A stretch of DNA of 64,000 bases from UBA7330 sp965243485. Its GTDB lineage: Bacteria; Bacteroidota; Bacteroidia; Cytophagales; Cyclobacteriaceae. Location of the stretch: assembly GCA_965243485.1 (NCBI GenBank), contig CBDEVP010000001.1, positions 1,736,001 through 1,800,000 on the forward strand. The letters run 5' to 3'. A model generated the notes under the pieces. The model was not told where the DNA came from. It saw only the letters and a list, made by a program, of their open reading frames with translations, and searched no databases. Each line of letters starts with the position of its first letter. Within the stretch, counting starts at the first letter, position 1. Positions 44,708 to 53,871 of this stretch are shown here, in pieces. The position numbers and the translations under genes were made by a program.

Positions 44708-45925
44708 CTATTCAAACTTCTTTAAAGCCTTATTAATGATTTCAAGATTTTGAAGGTCAGCTTTGGTCAACAATCCCTCCATATTCTTGGTACGAGTTGC
44801 CCTTTTAGCTTCATTGTTATAGAAGTCAAAAAGATTAAAGTAGGCCTGGTAGAAGTCACTATTAAAGGCGTAATTGTGTTTGGCAAAGACGAAATTTTTT
44901 AGGATGCCTAATTGCTCTTCATCAAAGTCTTTAAATCTATCCTTCGGTAGTAGTTGATCGGTAAAGATTTGATAAGCAATTTTTTCAAACCGCTTATCTA
45001 TCCGGTTTCTAACAATCACTTTTTCCCCATTATCCAGTCGAGATCGCATGTAAAAGAACTGATTCATACTCTGCTGAATATTTTCTCCAATGATTTCCCA
45101 GCTCTCGTGCTTTTTGATAATATGAGTTGTGTCGGCTAAGTCCTTTGAAAAAATTAGATCTGTATTGGGAGGTAATTTGGAATAATTAATTCCTGCGAGA
45201 AGAAAATCTCGGTCACTATGAGAAAAATAAAAATTAATGCGAAAAAAATCTGACTCGTTGGAAACTTGGTAGAGACCAGCTAATCGAAATTCATTAAAAC
45301 TTTCTTCAACTACTTGGCCTGCAACCACTTTATGATAATTAAACCAGTAACAACCACCATCACAATAAGCAGTCTCCACTAAAAGATTCTCATCACTTAA
45401 CAATATTATTTTTTGCACCTCCTCAGGAATTCCAGGAGGCTCTTGCACACCCAACACACTTGAGAGGTCGGCAACTTCTGAAATGACTCCATCTTTTATT
45501 GACGCTAGAATTGTTGATTGCGTATTTGATTGATATTTCATAGCATATGGATACTGAGAGTTATTCAATTGAACAATTGGATTATAATCGATATTGATCT
45601 TTTGATTAGATACGTCATAATTCACAATAGCTCGCACATCATCGTAATTGGTGAATGGCCCAATTAAGTGGTTTTCAAATACAGTAGGATTGGATGAAAA
45701 ACGAATTCCTATGGAATCAAGAGCTTGACTATTTAACCACAATAGACGCGACCTCTTATCATGAAAACGAGGCTTATAATATCCATAATTAAGTTGTTTC
45801 AGAGTGTCAGAATCAAATACATAGATGTAATCAATCGAATCTTTATCATAAATAATGGAAGAATCTTGCGACTGAATTCTGCAGACAGTCCCTATAATAA
45901 TCAACATTACATGTAGTAATTTCAT
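44708..45925 (-). CDS. Exported YARHG-domain protein
   Basis: 405 residues with a signal peptide (MKLLHVMLIIIGTVCRIQS), a long beta-rich region of unknown type, and a C-terminal YARHG-like domain (about 335-400): LGILKNFVFAKHNYAFNSDFYQAYFNLFDFY then LLTKADLQNLEIINKALKKFE, where FAKHNYAF replaces the canonical YARHGYxF. YARHG domains are extracellular and are proposed to bind or process peptidoglycan or other envelope material. It starts four bases after the papain/CHAP-like gene, in one operon with it. Confidence 0.72.
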   Translation of the reverse strand: MKLLHVMLIIIGTVCRIQSQDSSIIYDKDSIDYIYVFDSDTLKQLNYGYYKPRFHDKRSRLLWLNSQALDSIGIRFSSNPTVFENHLIGPFTNYDDVRAIVNYDVSNQKINIDYNPIVQLNNSQYPYAMKYQSNTQSTILASIKDGVISEVADLSSVLGVQEPPGIPEEVQKIILLSDENLLVETAYCDGGCYWFNYHKVVAGQVVEESFNEFRLAGLYQVSNESDFFRINFYFSHSDRDFLLAGINYSKLPPNTDLIFSKDLADTTHIIKKHESWEIIGENIQQSMNQFFYMRSRLDNGEKVIVRNRIDKRFEKIAYQIFTDQLLPKDRFKDFDEEQLGILKNFVFAKHNYAFNSDFYQAYFNLFDFYNNEAKRATRTKNMEGLLTKADLQNLEIINKALKKFE

Positions 45926-45928
45926 GGG

Positions 45929-47251
45929 CTATTTTTTCTTTAGAAATCCAAGATAAAGGTGTATTTGAAGTCTCTCATTATTAAATGTGGTTGATGGATT
46001 AATTAGTCCCGTTGTCCTGCCAGCTTGAATTACTAAGTCCTTTTCAATCCATGAAATTGCTACGTGTCCCGGCCACCTTTCTGTCTCCGATTTAAAGTTT
46101 CCATATTGAGAATAATAGCATATAAAACCTAATTCAACGTAATCCGTCACATCTTTCGGAAGAACATTTAAGAAGTCCGTACTTCCAATAATATAACTAT
46201 GTATATCATTGGCAACCATTTCATTTCCCCACGGAATTTTTCCAAAAATACTTTGGCTCAAATCTTTACTAAAATAGTTGCAGTATGTTGCTGGCCAACC
46301 ATGAATCTGAAGCCATGCCATTGTTGGTAGCACTTCTGCCACATCTTTGGTTCTTGAAACGGTTGTAAGAATTGACCACGGATTATCCTTTTTCACTTGA
46401 AAATATTCATCAGGAATATCTGGATTCAGAACATATTTTTTAAGACTGTTATTATAAATCCAGGGCCAGTTTGACACGGATTCATTTTCATGAGTATACT
46501 GCCATTCGAAAATTCTATTTGTGACCTCCCGCATGTTTTCTGACCTTGACTCAGGTAGTCCGTCAAATGTTATACCATTTTTGGGAATAGTTGGGCCCAG
46601 AACACTTTGTTCACTAGGAATAAATTCGAAATAATCACAGTTGCCATAGACGCAATGCAGGCGATGATATCTCTTGTCTGTGTTTAACATTTCGAGGCCC
46701 TTTTGTTCAAGTCTTTGAATATATACGGGATTTAGCGCCTCCCCAATCGCAAAAAATCCACTGCTAATTATTTCAACAAGATTGGATTCCTTCTTCATAA
46801 TTTCATCCCGAATATATTTTCTAACTAAATCCGGTATACCTTCATCCATCATCATATCACTAAAGTTCAGTGCATCTAATTGATAGTTACCTCCTCCGGC
46901 ATCCAGGAACAGCATTAAAACCGCTGGCTCATTAAGATATTCCATCGACCATTGTGAGTAGGTTCCCAGGCTGAATAAGGTTCTTCCACTTTCGCCGATC
47001 CCTTCGATCCCACCTTCCTTAAATTCTGCTTCACTGAGGAAATCAATCTGGATGAGTAAATCCTGCCCGTTTACCTTTCTCGTTGCGATCAGTTCCGAAC
47101 CTTCTGCTTCAAGCCTGTTTACCTCAGTCGGATTTAGTTTAGCCAGTGGATCATAGATTGAAGGCTTGGTCGCAGCATTAACTTGAATTGTTATGCAACC
47201 AATTATATATAGCAGGAAAATTTTATTTGTCATCAATTCCAGTTTTTTCAT
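45929..47251 (-). CDS. Exported protein with CHAP/papain-like C-terminal domain
   Basis: 440 residues with an N-terminal signal peptide (KIFLLYIIGCITIQVNA; the second methionine, at 47233, is an equally good start). The C-terminal quarter contains WPATYCNYFSKDLSQSIFG (C324-N) and, about 70 residues later, RWPGHVAISWIEKDLVIQAG (H397 in GHVA), the Cys and His spacing and context of CHAP/NlpC-P60-type peptidoglycan hydrolases. The catalytic assignment is inference. It overlaps the TANFOR gene by 29 bases and is followed at four bases by the YARHG gene. Confidence 0.65.
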   Translation of the reverse strand: MKKLELMTNKIFLLYIIGCITIQVNAATKPSIYDPLAKLNPTEVNRLEAEGSELIATRKVNGQDLLIQIDFLSEAEFKEGGIEGIGESGRTLFSLGTYSQWSMEYLNEPAVLMLFLDAGGGNYQLDALNFSDMMMDEGIPDLVRKYIRDEIMKKESNLVEIISSGFFAIGEALNPVYIQRLEQKGLEMLNTDKRYHRLHCVYGNCDYFEFIPSEQSVLGPTIPKNGITFDGLPESRSENMREVTNRIFEWQYTHENESVSNWPWIYNNSLKKYVLNPDIPDEYFQVKKDNPWSILTTVSRTKDVAEVLPTMAWLQIHGWPATYCNYFSKDLSQSIFGKIPWGNEMVANDIHSYIIGSTDFLNVLPKDVTDYVELGFICYYSQYGNFKSETERWPGHVAISWIEKDLVIQAGRTTGLINPSTTFNNERLQIHLYLGFLKKK

Positions 47252-49472
47252 TTATGATCTTTTGAATGTGATTCTTCTTTTCCTCTGGGTTCTCCGGGAT
47301 GGAATTCGCTTCTCTTATGCTGCCAACGAACTCTTTGAACTCATCTTCCTCTTTGAGCTTATTCAATATCTCAATAGATATTTTGTGCTTCTGTATAGGG
47401 ATGTCTAATTCTATGAGTTTATTCCTGGCATCATCAATCTTTTTTACTGGTTGGGTCAACCTGGCCTGCACATTTTCAGGTTTTATGATCGGAGCTATGT
47501 AAAGACTAATGCCTTCTCCAATCAATTCATCATTTTCTCCCCGAATCCTTGGTGGATAATAATTTTCAGCGGAGATAATCTGCTCTATTTCCTTGATATA
47601 TGGCTCCATGCCTTCGGTTAGATCACCAATCAATGCCTGACTTTCTTCAATGTTTTGTTCAATCAACTCATAAACCAGTTCATCCAGACCTTCTAATTTT
47701 TCATCATCTATTGATGACTCAGTTTGGATGCCCGCTGCACCAGGCCCACCCGTCACTCCCCCCTCACTGTCCACCACCCACGTATCCCCATTGCTGTCGG
47801 TGATGGTGAGCTCCTCACCCTCGGGAGGCAGGTCGAGGTCCATGTCCTCAATCACATTTCCTTCCTCATCAATCACCTCCAGCAGGCCGCCGGAAAAGAC
47901 TACCTCCCCGATGTCGGCCGGGACCATCACCATTAGATCGTCGGCGACCAGGTCTTCGGGAGGTCCTTCGGGAATCTCAGACTCTGCCACCGCTTCCTCC
48001 ACCACTGGTTCAGGTTCCGGCTCGGGTATCAGGTCCACCACAAACCGGCTGTCGGCGCTGTACACGCTTTTGATGTCTCCGGCGATCACCCGGTAGTCTT
48101 CGTTGACCAGGATCCGGTCGAAGGCCACCCGCACATTGGCGAGGTTGAAGTTGGGGACTGCTGCATAACCAGCACCGGCATAGGTGCCGTCGCCATTCGC
48201 AGCCACACTCACCAGGTTCACGGTCCAGTCACCCACCCGGACGACATCCAGGGGCAGCAGCGGCTTCATCAGGGGAACGGAACTCTCATCGAATTCCGGT
48301 ACCGGGGCTCCGCAAACAAATGCCGAAGGATCTAACTCCGGTGTGGTGAAGGTGTAGACCGGGCTTTTGTTCCCGATCACTGTGCCGCACTGCGGGGACA
48401 CCTGGTATTCGTAGGTGGTACTGCCGGCCAGACTGGTGAGGATCCGGTAGCTGCTGTTGGTCTGCTGGCTGTACCACTGGTCGCTGCCCTGCTCGCGGAA
48501 CTCGATCATCATGGCGGTGTGATTGGGGAAGGGCTCCCAGGTAATCCGGGCCCGCTCCGGGTCCAGGGTTTTGGTTTTGATCTCGTTTGGTGGCTCGCAG
48601 GCATCGCCATACTGGAAGACATAAGTCTCAGAAAAGCCTTCATTCTTAAACAGGTCCCGGCCACTGGTGTCATACGTCCTTACCCGGAAGGCATACCTTT
48701 TACCCGGAATGAGGGTCGGCTCGAGGATGCCGTAGTTCATCGAGGTGAGGTTGGTGGTGGTCCGGAAGATGCTGTTGGAAGAGCGGATGGCGATCTCAGG
48801 GTTGGTCTGACCGGGATACAGCTCGATCAGGGTGAACTCGTACTCCGTGGAGAAGGCCGCATTGGGGGAAGCCAGGTGGCGGGGTGTCCAGCTGAACATG
48901 ATGTTTTGCGGGTCGGTGGCTACAAGCTTATCACCATTGAATGGGATGTTGATCAGCGGCGGATCATTCAACACAATCCATGCGTTGGTCATGGACTGGT
49001 TGGACACGCGAACGTTCCGGTTGTACTCCAGCACCTCGATGGTAAGGGTGTAAAAGCCCTCGGGCAGCCGGCCCAGCTGTTTGAACCTGGTCCTGGTGAT
49101 GCCCTCAAAGTCCAGGTTGTCCGGGTTGAAATACTGGTAGAGGTCAGGGCCGAGGAAGATCTCCGGCACGCCGCCCTGGATCACTGAAGGTCTGGGGGTG
49201 AATGAGGACCTTGTCTGAAGGACGATGCCTGCTCCTTCGATCCTGATCCGGAATTTGACCTGCAGGGCGGGTCGGTCCAGCTCCAGCAGGTTGACCAGCA
49301 CCTGGAGGTTGCTGGACCCGGTGGCGGTGTAGTCGGAGAGGTAGACGGAGTAGGGTGGGGTGAGCGTGGTGGTGACCTGCACGGGGTATTGCTGGGGAAA
49401 GGCGGGGTGGGTGGTGAGGAAAAGTAGGAAAAAGAGCAGTACTGATATTAATCGGCGGAGGGTAGCATCCAC
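47223..49472 (-). CDS. TANFOR-domain surface protein with fibronectin type III region
   Basis: About 749 residues. After a signal peptide (LISVLLFFLLFLTTHPAFPQ) comes the TANFOR pattern: YPVQVTTTLTPPYSVYLSDY, VLVNLLELDRPALQVKFRIRIEG and FYTLTIEVLEY. An FN3-like domain (about 310-395, PPNEIKTKTLDPERARITWEPFPNHTAMMIEFRE) and an acidic, proline- and glutamate-rich linker (EPEPEPVVEEAVAESE) precede a charged helical tail. I choose GTG 49472 because the frame further upstream (to 49739) only translates the GCAGAGTC-type repeat and lacks any signal peptide. It is the first gene of a three-gene operon with the CHAP-like and YARHG genes. Confidence 0.72.
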   Translation of the reverse strand: MDATLRRLISVLLFFLLFLTTHPAFPQQYPVQVTTTLTPPYSVYLSDYTATGSSNLQVLVNLLELDRPALQVKFRIRIEGAGIVLQTRSSFTPRPSVIQGGVPEIFLGPDLYQYFNPDNLDFEGITRTRFKQLGRLPEGFYTLTIEVLEYNRNVRVSNQSMTNAWIVLNDPPLINIPFNGDKLVATDPQNIMFSWTPRHLASPNAAFSTEYEFTLIELYPGQTNPEIAIRSSNSIFRTTTNLTSMNYGILEPTLIPGKRYAFRVRTYDTSGRDLFKNEGFSETYVFQYGDACEPPNEIKTKTLDPERARITWEPFPNHTAMMIEFREQGSDQWYSQQTNSSYRILTSLAGSTTYEYQVSPQCGTVIGNKSPVYTFTTPELDPSAFVCGAPVPEFDESSVPLMKPLLPLDVVRVGDWTVNLVSVAANGDGTYAGAGYAAVPNFNLANVRVAFDRILVNEDYRVIAGDIKSVYSADSRFVVDLIPEPEPEPVVEEAVAESEIPEGPPEDLVADDLMVMVPADIGEVVFSGGLLEVIDEEGNVIEDMDLDLPPEGEELTITDSNGDTWVVDSEGGVTGGPGAAGIQTESSIDDEKLEGLDELVYELIEQNIEESQALIGDLTEGMEPYIKEIEQIISAENYYPPRIRGENDELIGEGISLYIAPIIKPENVQARLTQPVKKIDDARNKLIELDIPIQKHKISIEILNKLKEEDEFKEFVGSIREANSIPENPEEKKNHIQKIINEKTGIDDK

Positions 49473-49485
49473 CGGTGCTCTATCT

Positions 49486-49712
49486 CCCTCTCTTTGTAAA
49501 AGAGGGCTAGTGTTGACTGAACCATTTTGAAAATTGGAATAGGGGTGAGTTGGAGGAGGATTTCGGATGGTCTGTGGCCACCCTACGCTGGTCATAGCAG
49601 AGTCTCTCGAAGAGGACTCTGCGCTGGGCTGACGCAGAGTCCCTTTATCACTCAACGTAGTTTTAACGAAGTTAAAGCCTGTTGTCAGGAGACGCTGCTG
49701 CGACATAGTGGT
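49486..49712. repeat. Composite palindromic repeat, copy A
   Basis: The unit contains an imperfect CCCTCTCTT/AAGAGAGGG stem (from 49486), the phrase aggggtgagttggag (49541) and a gtcatagcagagtctctcg block (49591) with the GCAGAGTC/GACTCTGC stem (49597-49622), then ctcaacgtagtttt and gtcaggaga sequence. Copy B has the same order, with the first two landmarks 55 bases apart in both. It overlaps the 5' part of the TANFOR reading frame. Confidence 0.65.
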
Positions 49713-49893
49713 GGTGATATATCTTCTCAGGTCGTTCAAGCTGGTTCTTACTGCAGGTTCATGAAGACCTGAACCATTGTTCAGTTGTCCTTCATACTAT
49801 TAAGATAAAGACTAACGGATGAAATACGCAAGCGTTTAGTGGAAAATATTTGGAGTTATAGAGGACAACCAAAGGGGGGTGGATCCTTCTTCC

Positions 49894-50140
49894 CCCTCTC
49901 TTCCGAAGAGAGGGTAAGCAGTACACGAGCCGTCAAGGCAATTGAAGAAGGGGTGAGTTGGAGATGGAATGGGGTGGGTGAGGGTAGCATAATCGTCAAT
50001 CTAAGCCCCTCGCTGTCCCTTCGGGTCATAGCAGAGTCTCTCGAAGAGGACTCTGCGTTGATCCGAGAGTTCCTCAATCACTCAACGTAGTTTTTTAACA
50101 TTGAAGCTTGTCGTCAGGAGATTCTGCTGTGACATCAGGT
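49894..50140. repeat. Composite palindromic repeat, copy B
   Basis: CCCTCTCTT/AAGAGAGGG perfect stem (49894-49914), aggggtgagttggag (49949), a gtcatagcagagtctctcg block (50025) with GCAGAGTC/GACTCTGC (50031-50056), then ctcaacgtagtttt and gtcaggaga as in copy A. It lies between the TANFOR operon and the downstream end of the aminotransferase gene. No gene is supportable in 49740-50144. Confidence 0.65.
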
Positions 50141-50144
50141 GTTC

Positions 50145-51452
50145 TCAAGACTCGCAATACTCGATGATCCCTTCTCTGATCCGTTTATAGGTTTCTTCCC
50201 TGATCTCCTGGTCTTCCTCCAGTAGGGTCATACGAAAGCCGAGAAGATCAGAACAGAACGACGAAATCGGCACCAGGCAAACCTGCTTGGCCGCCAGAAG
50301 GTAATAGACAAATCGCTTGTCCGGCGCGATCGTCCCATTGGTCTTAAACCAACTCTGAAGCAGCTCCTCCACACGGGGGTCTTCAATCTTCATTTTCTGG
50401 TCCGGTTTCAATACCCCGGGCTTGAAGATCATGGTATTGTAAAACGCCCCATTGGTGCTGTTGAAAGTGATGTAAGGAATGTCGCCGAACACCTCTGAGA
50501 GATACCGGCCGCGCTGCCCGATATGCTCGTTGGTTTCCTTAATGAATTGACCATACCGGGGGTCCTTCATGATCCTGGGAATGGCCACCTGCGGAAGCTT
50601 CGTGGAGCTCACCTCGATCATTTTTGCATTGTCGATCGTCTGGCACATTTTAGCAAACTCAGGATCTTTGTCACGATTGTAATACTCCGCCCAACCGCAA
50701 CGCGCTCCCGGCCAGGGGAATTCCTTCGAGATCCCTTTTAGACTGATCCCCGGCACATCGTCGATGATCTCCGCCAGCGTGCAGGTCTTCGCATTGTTAT
50801 AGATCAGGTTCATATAGATCTCATCACAGATGATAAACAGGTTGAATTCCTTGGCAATGGAGACCATCTGCTCCAGGATTTCCCGGGGATAGACCATACC
50901 CGTCGGATTATCGGGATTGATGATGATCATGCCCACGATGTTGGTGTTGTATTTCACCTTCTTATATAGATCGTCGATGTCCGGATACCACGAATTCTCG
51001 GGATCCAGCTTATAGGTGATCGGATGGGCATTGGCGTGCGCAGCTTCGGAAGACGAATGGGTGGAATAGGCTGGTGACGGGCCTATGACCCGTGAGGCGG
51101 GCAACAGGTACTGGTAGATCTTCCCGATGGCATCACCCAGGCCATTGAAAAAAGTAATGTCCTCAGCCGTGATCTGTACACCTCCGAGGGCACTGCATTT
51201 TTCGGCCAGGTACTCCCGGGTGGAATAGACCCCTTTGGAGTGACTGTAGCTGTAGGTAAGATCCTCATAAAGCAGCTCCGCGATGATATCCTTGATCCAT
51301 TTGGGAAGCTTTCGATTCTTTTGGATGGGGTCACCAATATTTTCCCATAAAATGGGATAACCCAGCTTTATCAGCTGTTCTGCCTTCCTTACAATCCCAC
51401 GGATCTCATAGGAGAGTTCATCCGCACCCTCTCTGAGCAATTTTTGTCGCAT
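50145..51452 (-). CDS. Pyridoxal-phosphate aminotransferase, class I/II
   Basis: 435 residues, fold type I aminotransferase. Visible blocks are LTYSYSHSKGVYSTREYLAEKC, MIIINPDNPTGMVYPREILEQM (cofactor N and P loop), IICDEIYMNL (Asp contacting the pyridine ring) and GISKEFPWPGARCGWAEY, where the lysine of SKEF is the Schiff-base residue. Substrate is likely an acidic, aromatic or alanine-type amino acid; it cannot be decided from sequence alone. Start ATG 51452. Confidence 0.9.
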   Translation of the reverse strand: MRQKLLREGADELSYEIRGIVRKAEQLIKLGYPILWENIGDPIQKNRKLPKWIKDIIAELLYEDLTYSYSHSKGVYSTREYLAEKCSALGGVQITAEDITFFNGLGDAIGKIYQYLLPASRVIGPSPAYSTHSSSEAAHANAHPITYKLDPENSWYPDIDDLYKKVKYNTNIVGMIIINPDNPTGMVYPREILEQMVSIAKEFNLFIICDEIYMNLIYNNAKTCTLAEIIDDVPGISLKGISKEFPWPGARCGWAEYYNRDKDPEFAKMCQTIDNAKMIEVSSTKLPQVAIPRIMKDPRYGQFIKETNEHIGQRGRYLSEVFGDIPYITFNSTNGAFYNTMIFKPGVLKPDQKMKIEDPRVEELLQSWFKTNGTIAPDKRFVYYLLAAKQVCLVPISSFCSDLLGFRMTLLEEDQEIREETYKRIREGIIEYCES

Positions 51453-51508
51453 GCCGAAAAATTAAAGCTACGAAAGTACTGGAAATGAAAATCCACACAA
51501 AGATTCGA

Positions 51509-51959
51509 TCAATCTTCTTTTTTAAAAATGAAATTCATGGAGCGTGAATTGCCACTGATGGTCACCGTAAGTGTTTTATTATCAAGAAAATAGGCGATCT
51601 TTTTTGGGAAGTCGTGGGTTTCATTTTCACAAATGAAGTAATCATTGCCCATACTGGTGATCTTAAACCACGTGGGTTCTGCATTTTCAGCAACCTCGGC
51701 CACATAGAAGAGATTTGCCGGTTTTTCTCCTGATCGAAAGCCGTTCGACAAAGACGGTGTCTCCATCCTCCAGCATGGCGCCGATCCCGGTCATTGCTCC
51801 TGAGCCGTACTGCCATTCTTCAAAGGCCTGGGCCTTGCCACTCAAACCTGTTCGATCCCACCTGCCGTCGAGCCACTGCAACTTGTCCATTGACTTCCTT
51901 TGCGAAAAAGCAGAAGAGACGATCAGCAGGATCAAAAAGAAAGCCATTAAATTCCTCAT
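51509..51959 (-). pseudogene. DUF6265-like exported protein, frameshifted
   Basis: ATG 51959 opens with a signal peptide (MRNLMAFFLILLIVSSAFSQ), then the family opening LQWLDGRWDRTGLSGKAQAFEEW and DGDTVFVERLSI. The frame then breaks at an A5 run (plus-strand T5 at 51722-51726). Removing one A restores KPANLFYVAEV... ENETHDFPKKIAYFLDNKTLTVTISG and a normal end at 51509, for about 149 residues. The family is lipocalin-like and its function is unknown. It overlaps the BCCT gene end by four bases, so it is the last gene of that transcript. Confidence 0.72.
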
Positions 51960-53482
51960 TCATCCAAGTTAAGCCGTTTTGGTGAGATGATCAGCATCTT
52001 TACCGCTCCTGCCACCACCAGGATCACGATCAACAGGGCCGGAAATCCTCCCAGGACTGAAATGATCTTGATGCCCCCGATCCCGGCTGTAGACACCATC
52101 ACCCATGCGATCAGGCCGATGATGATCCCCCAGATGATCTTGATAGAGACAGGCGATTCCGGATGATCCGGCGAAATGCCACGGGTACATATCCCACTCA
52201 TCGCCGATGTATTCGAATCCGCTGCGGTCACGTAGGAGATGAAAGTGGCGACGAGAAAAAGCGCTCCGATCACCAGGTCCAGAGGCAACTTGTTGATGAG
52301 TGCGTAAATCACAGATTCCGGACCTCTGGCCTGCATCATTTCATACAGTTGCCCTGAACTTTGAATGTCCTCATGCAGGGCCGATCCGCTGAAGATCACC
52401 ATCCATAGCCCACCGAACAATGCCGGAAAGAACAGGTTGATCCGGATATACTCTCTCACGGTATAGCCGACCGATAACCTTCCAAGAAACAAGGCTGTGA
52501 TGGGCGTCCATGCCAGCCAATTGGCCCAGTTGAAGATCGTCCAGCTTTGAAACCAGGCAGTCCCCGGGTTTTCATCCCAGTTGACACTCCTGGGGAGAAA
52601 TTCCTTGGCATACTCCAGCCCCCCTGAAAAAGCCATCCGGATCATCTCTACAAGAGGCCCGAAGACCAGGAAGATCAACGCGATCAGGAAGAAGATCCTG
52701 ACATTGTAATCGGACAGGATCCTGATGCCTTTCAGCAAACCACTGGCAGCGGAAACGATAAATGTCGCAACGATCAGGGTCCCGATCGCAGCCATGAGCC
52801 ACGTACCGGACTGAATGCCGAACAGGCTGTCCAGACCACCGGCAATTGTCAGGATGCCGGCACCAAGGGAGGCGGCCATCCCTGCAATCAGGCAATACAG
52901 ACAAATGATATCTGCTGTAACACCAAATTGACCATGAGCTGATTTTCCAAAAAGGGGATAAAGCAGCGATCCGACTTCAAAGGGTTGGCGGAGGTTGTAG
53001 TAGCAGAGGGCGAAAACGAGTCCGGCAATGGTGTACATGCCATAAGGTGTCAGCGTCCAGTGCATAAACATGGCGGACATGGCAAAATCCCTGGCCTGTT
53101 CACTTCCTGCTACCATATGCAGGTTTTCCGGGGGCTGGTTGAGATGCATCAGCGGCTCGGCTGTGCCCCAGAAGAGTATTCCTGTGGCAATCGTAGTACA
53201 AATGGTGATGGAAAACCACCTCCATCGGGAAAGGATGGGTTGGGCGTCCTTTCCTCCGATCCTGAGGTTAGCAACAGGTAAGAAATAGATGGTCAGCAGC
53301 ACCCCGAGGATAAGCAGTGCGGTCCAGCTGAACAACCAGCTGAAATTGGTGAGGATCCATTGGTTCAGGGAATCGGCAATGGCCATAAACCGGACCTCAT
53401 CATACAGACTGAAACCTATCGTGATGATCAGCAGCAGAAAAGGCGGCCAGAATTTTGGATGTTGAAGCCGGTCCAGGATCAT
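51956..53482 (-). CDS. BCCT-family betaine/choline/carnitine transporter
   Basis: 508 residues with about 12 transmembrane helices and the family motifs: WGTAEPLMHL near residue 103 (helix 3, substrate Trp region), FNWANWLAWTPITALFLGRLSVG in helix 8, and FISYVTAADSNTSAMSG further on. BCCT proteins import quaternary amines, driven by sodium or protons, for osmoprotection or catabolism. It starts three bases after the SelT/SelW-like gene and overlaps the DUF6265-like gene. Confidence 0.93.
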   Translation of the reverse strand: MILDRLQHPKFWPPFLLLIITIGFSLYDEVRFMAIADSLNQWILTNFSWLFSWTALLILGVLLTIYFLPVANLRIGGKDAQPILSRWRWFSITICTTIATGILFWGTAEPLMHLNQPPENLHMVAGSEQARDFAMSAMFMHWTLTPYGMYTIAGLVFALCYYNLRQPFEVGSLLYPLFGKSAHGQFGVTADIICLYCLIAGMAASLGAGILTIAGGLDSLFGIQSGTWLMAAIGTLIVATFIVSAASGLLKGIRILSDYNVRIFFLIALIFLVFGPLVEMIRMAFSGGLEYAKEFLPRSVNWDENPGTAWFQSWTIFNWANWLAWTPITALFLGRLSVGYTVREYIRINLFFPALFGGLWMVIFSGSALHEDIQSSGQLYEMMQARGPESVIYALINKLPLDLVIGALFLVATFISYVTAADSNTSAMSGICTRGISPDHPESPVSIKIIWGIIIGLIAWVMVSTAGIGGIKIISVLGGFPALLIVILVVAGAVKMLIISPKRLNLDE

Positions 53483-53485
53483 GGA

Positions 53486-53776
53486 TCAGCTGTTCGTGGC
53501 TGGATGTCCGTCGGTATGTCCCAGGTCTTTTCCGGGATCGATCCGGTCCCTGACCATTTGTTTCAGCTCCTTGATCTCAGGGAATCTGCCTTCTTTCTTT
53601 CGAGAAAATAGGAGCTGACCATCCAGGTAAATGTCATAAATGCCTCCGGTACCCTGTTTGAGCGTGATGGTGTCCAGGTCCTGCTGGAAAGTGGTGAAGA
53701 GCTCCTGCTGCATCCAGGTAGCCCGGTGCATCCAGTGACAAAGTGTACAAAATTCGATCGTGATCTGATGTTTGGT
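53486..53776 (-). CDS. SelT/SelW/SelH-family (Rdx) selenoprotein-like protein
   Basis: About 96 residues: TIEFCTLCHWMHRATWMQQELF with the CxxC of a thioredoxin-like Rdx domain (Cys in place of selenocysteine), then a short beta strand, GGIYDIYLDGQLLFSRKKEGRFPEIKELKQMVRD. The role in redox biology is unclear. ATG 53776 gives the canonical start; a more distal ATG adds four residues. It is first in a transcript with the BCCT and DUF6265-like genes. Confidence 0.85.
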   Translation of the reverse strand, partial: TKHQITIEFCTLCHWMHRATWMQQELFTTFQQDLDTITLKQGTGGIYDIYLDGQLLFSRKKEGRFPEIKELKQMVRDRIDPGKDLGHTDGHPATNS

Positions 53777-53871
53777 CATGATAACCATTTTCCTTAAAAG
53801 TAGGTATTTACGGGCTCGTTCTGATCCGTTTTTATGTGAATTTTAGGGTAAATGATGTATATATTTGACAA

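Noticed and set aside
49473..49739. Upstream extension of the TANFOR gene to the ATG at 49739
   Set aside because: The extra 89 codons translate interspersed repeat sequence and would put the signal peptide in the middle of the protein.
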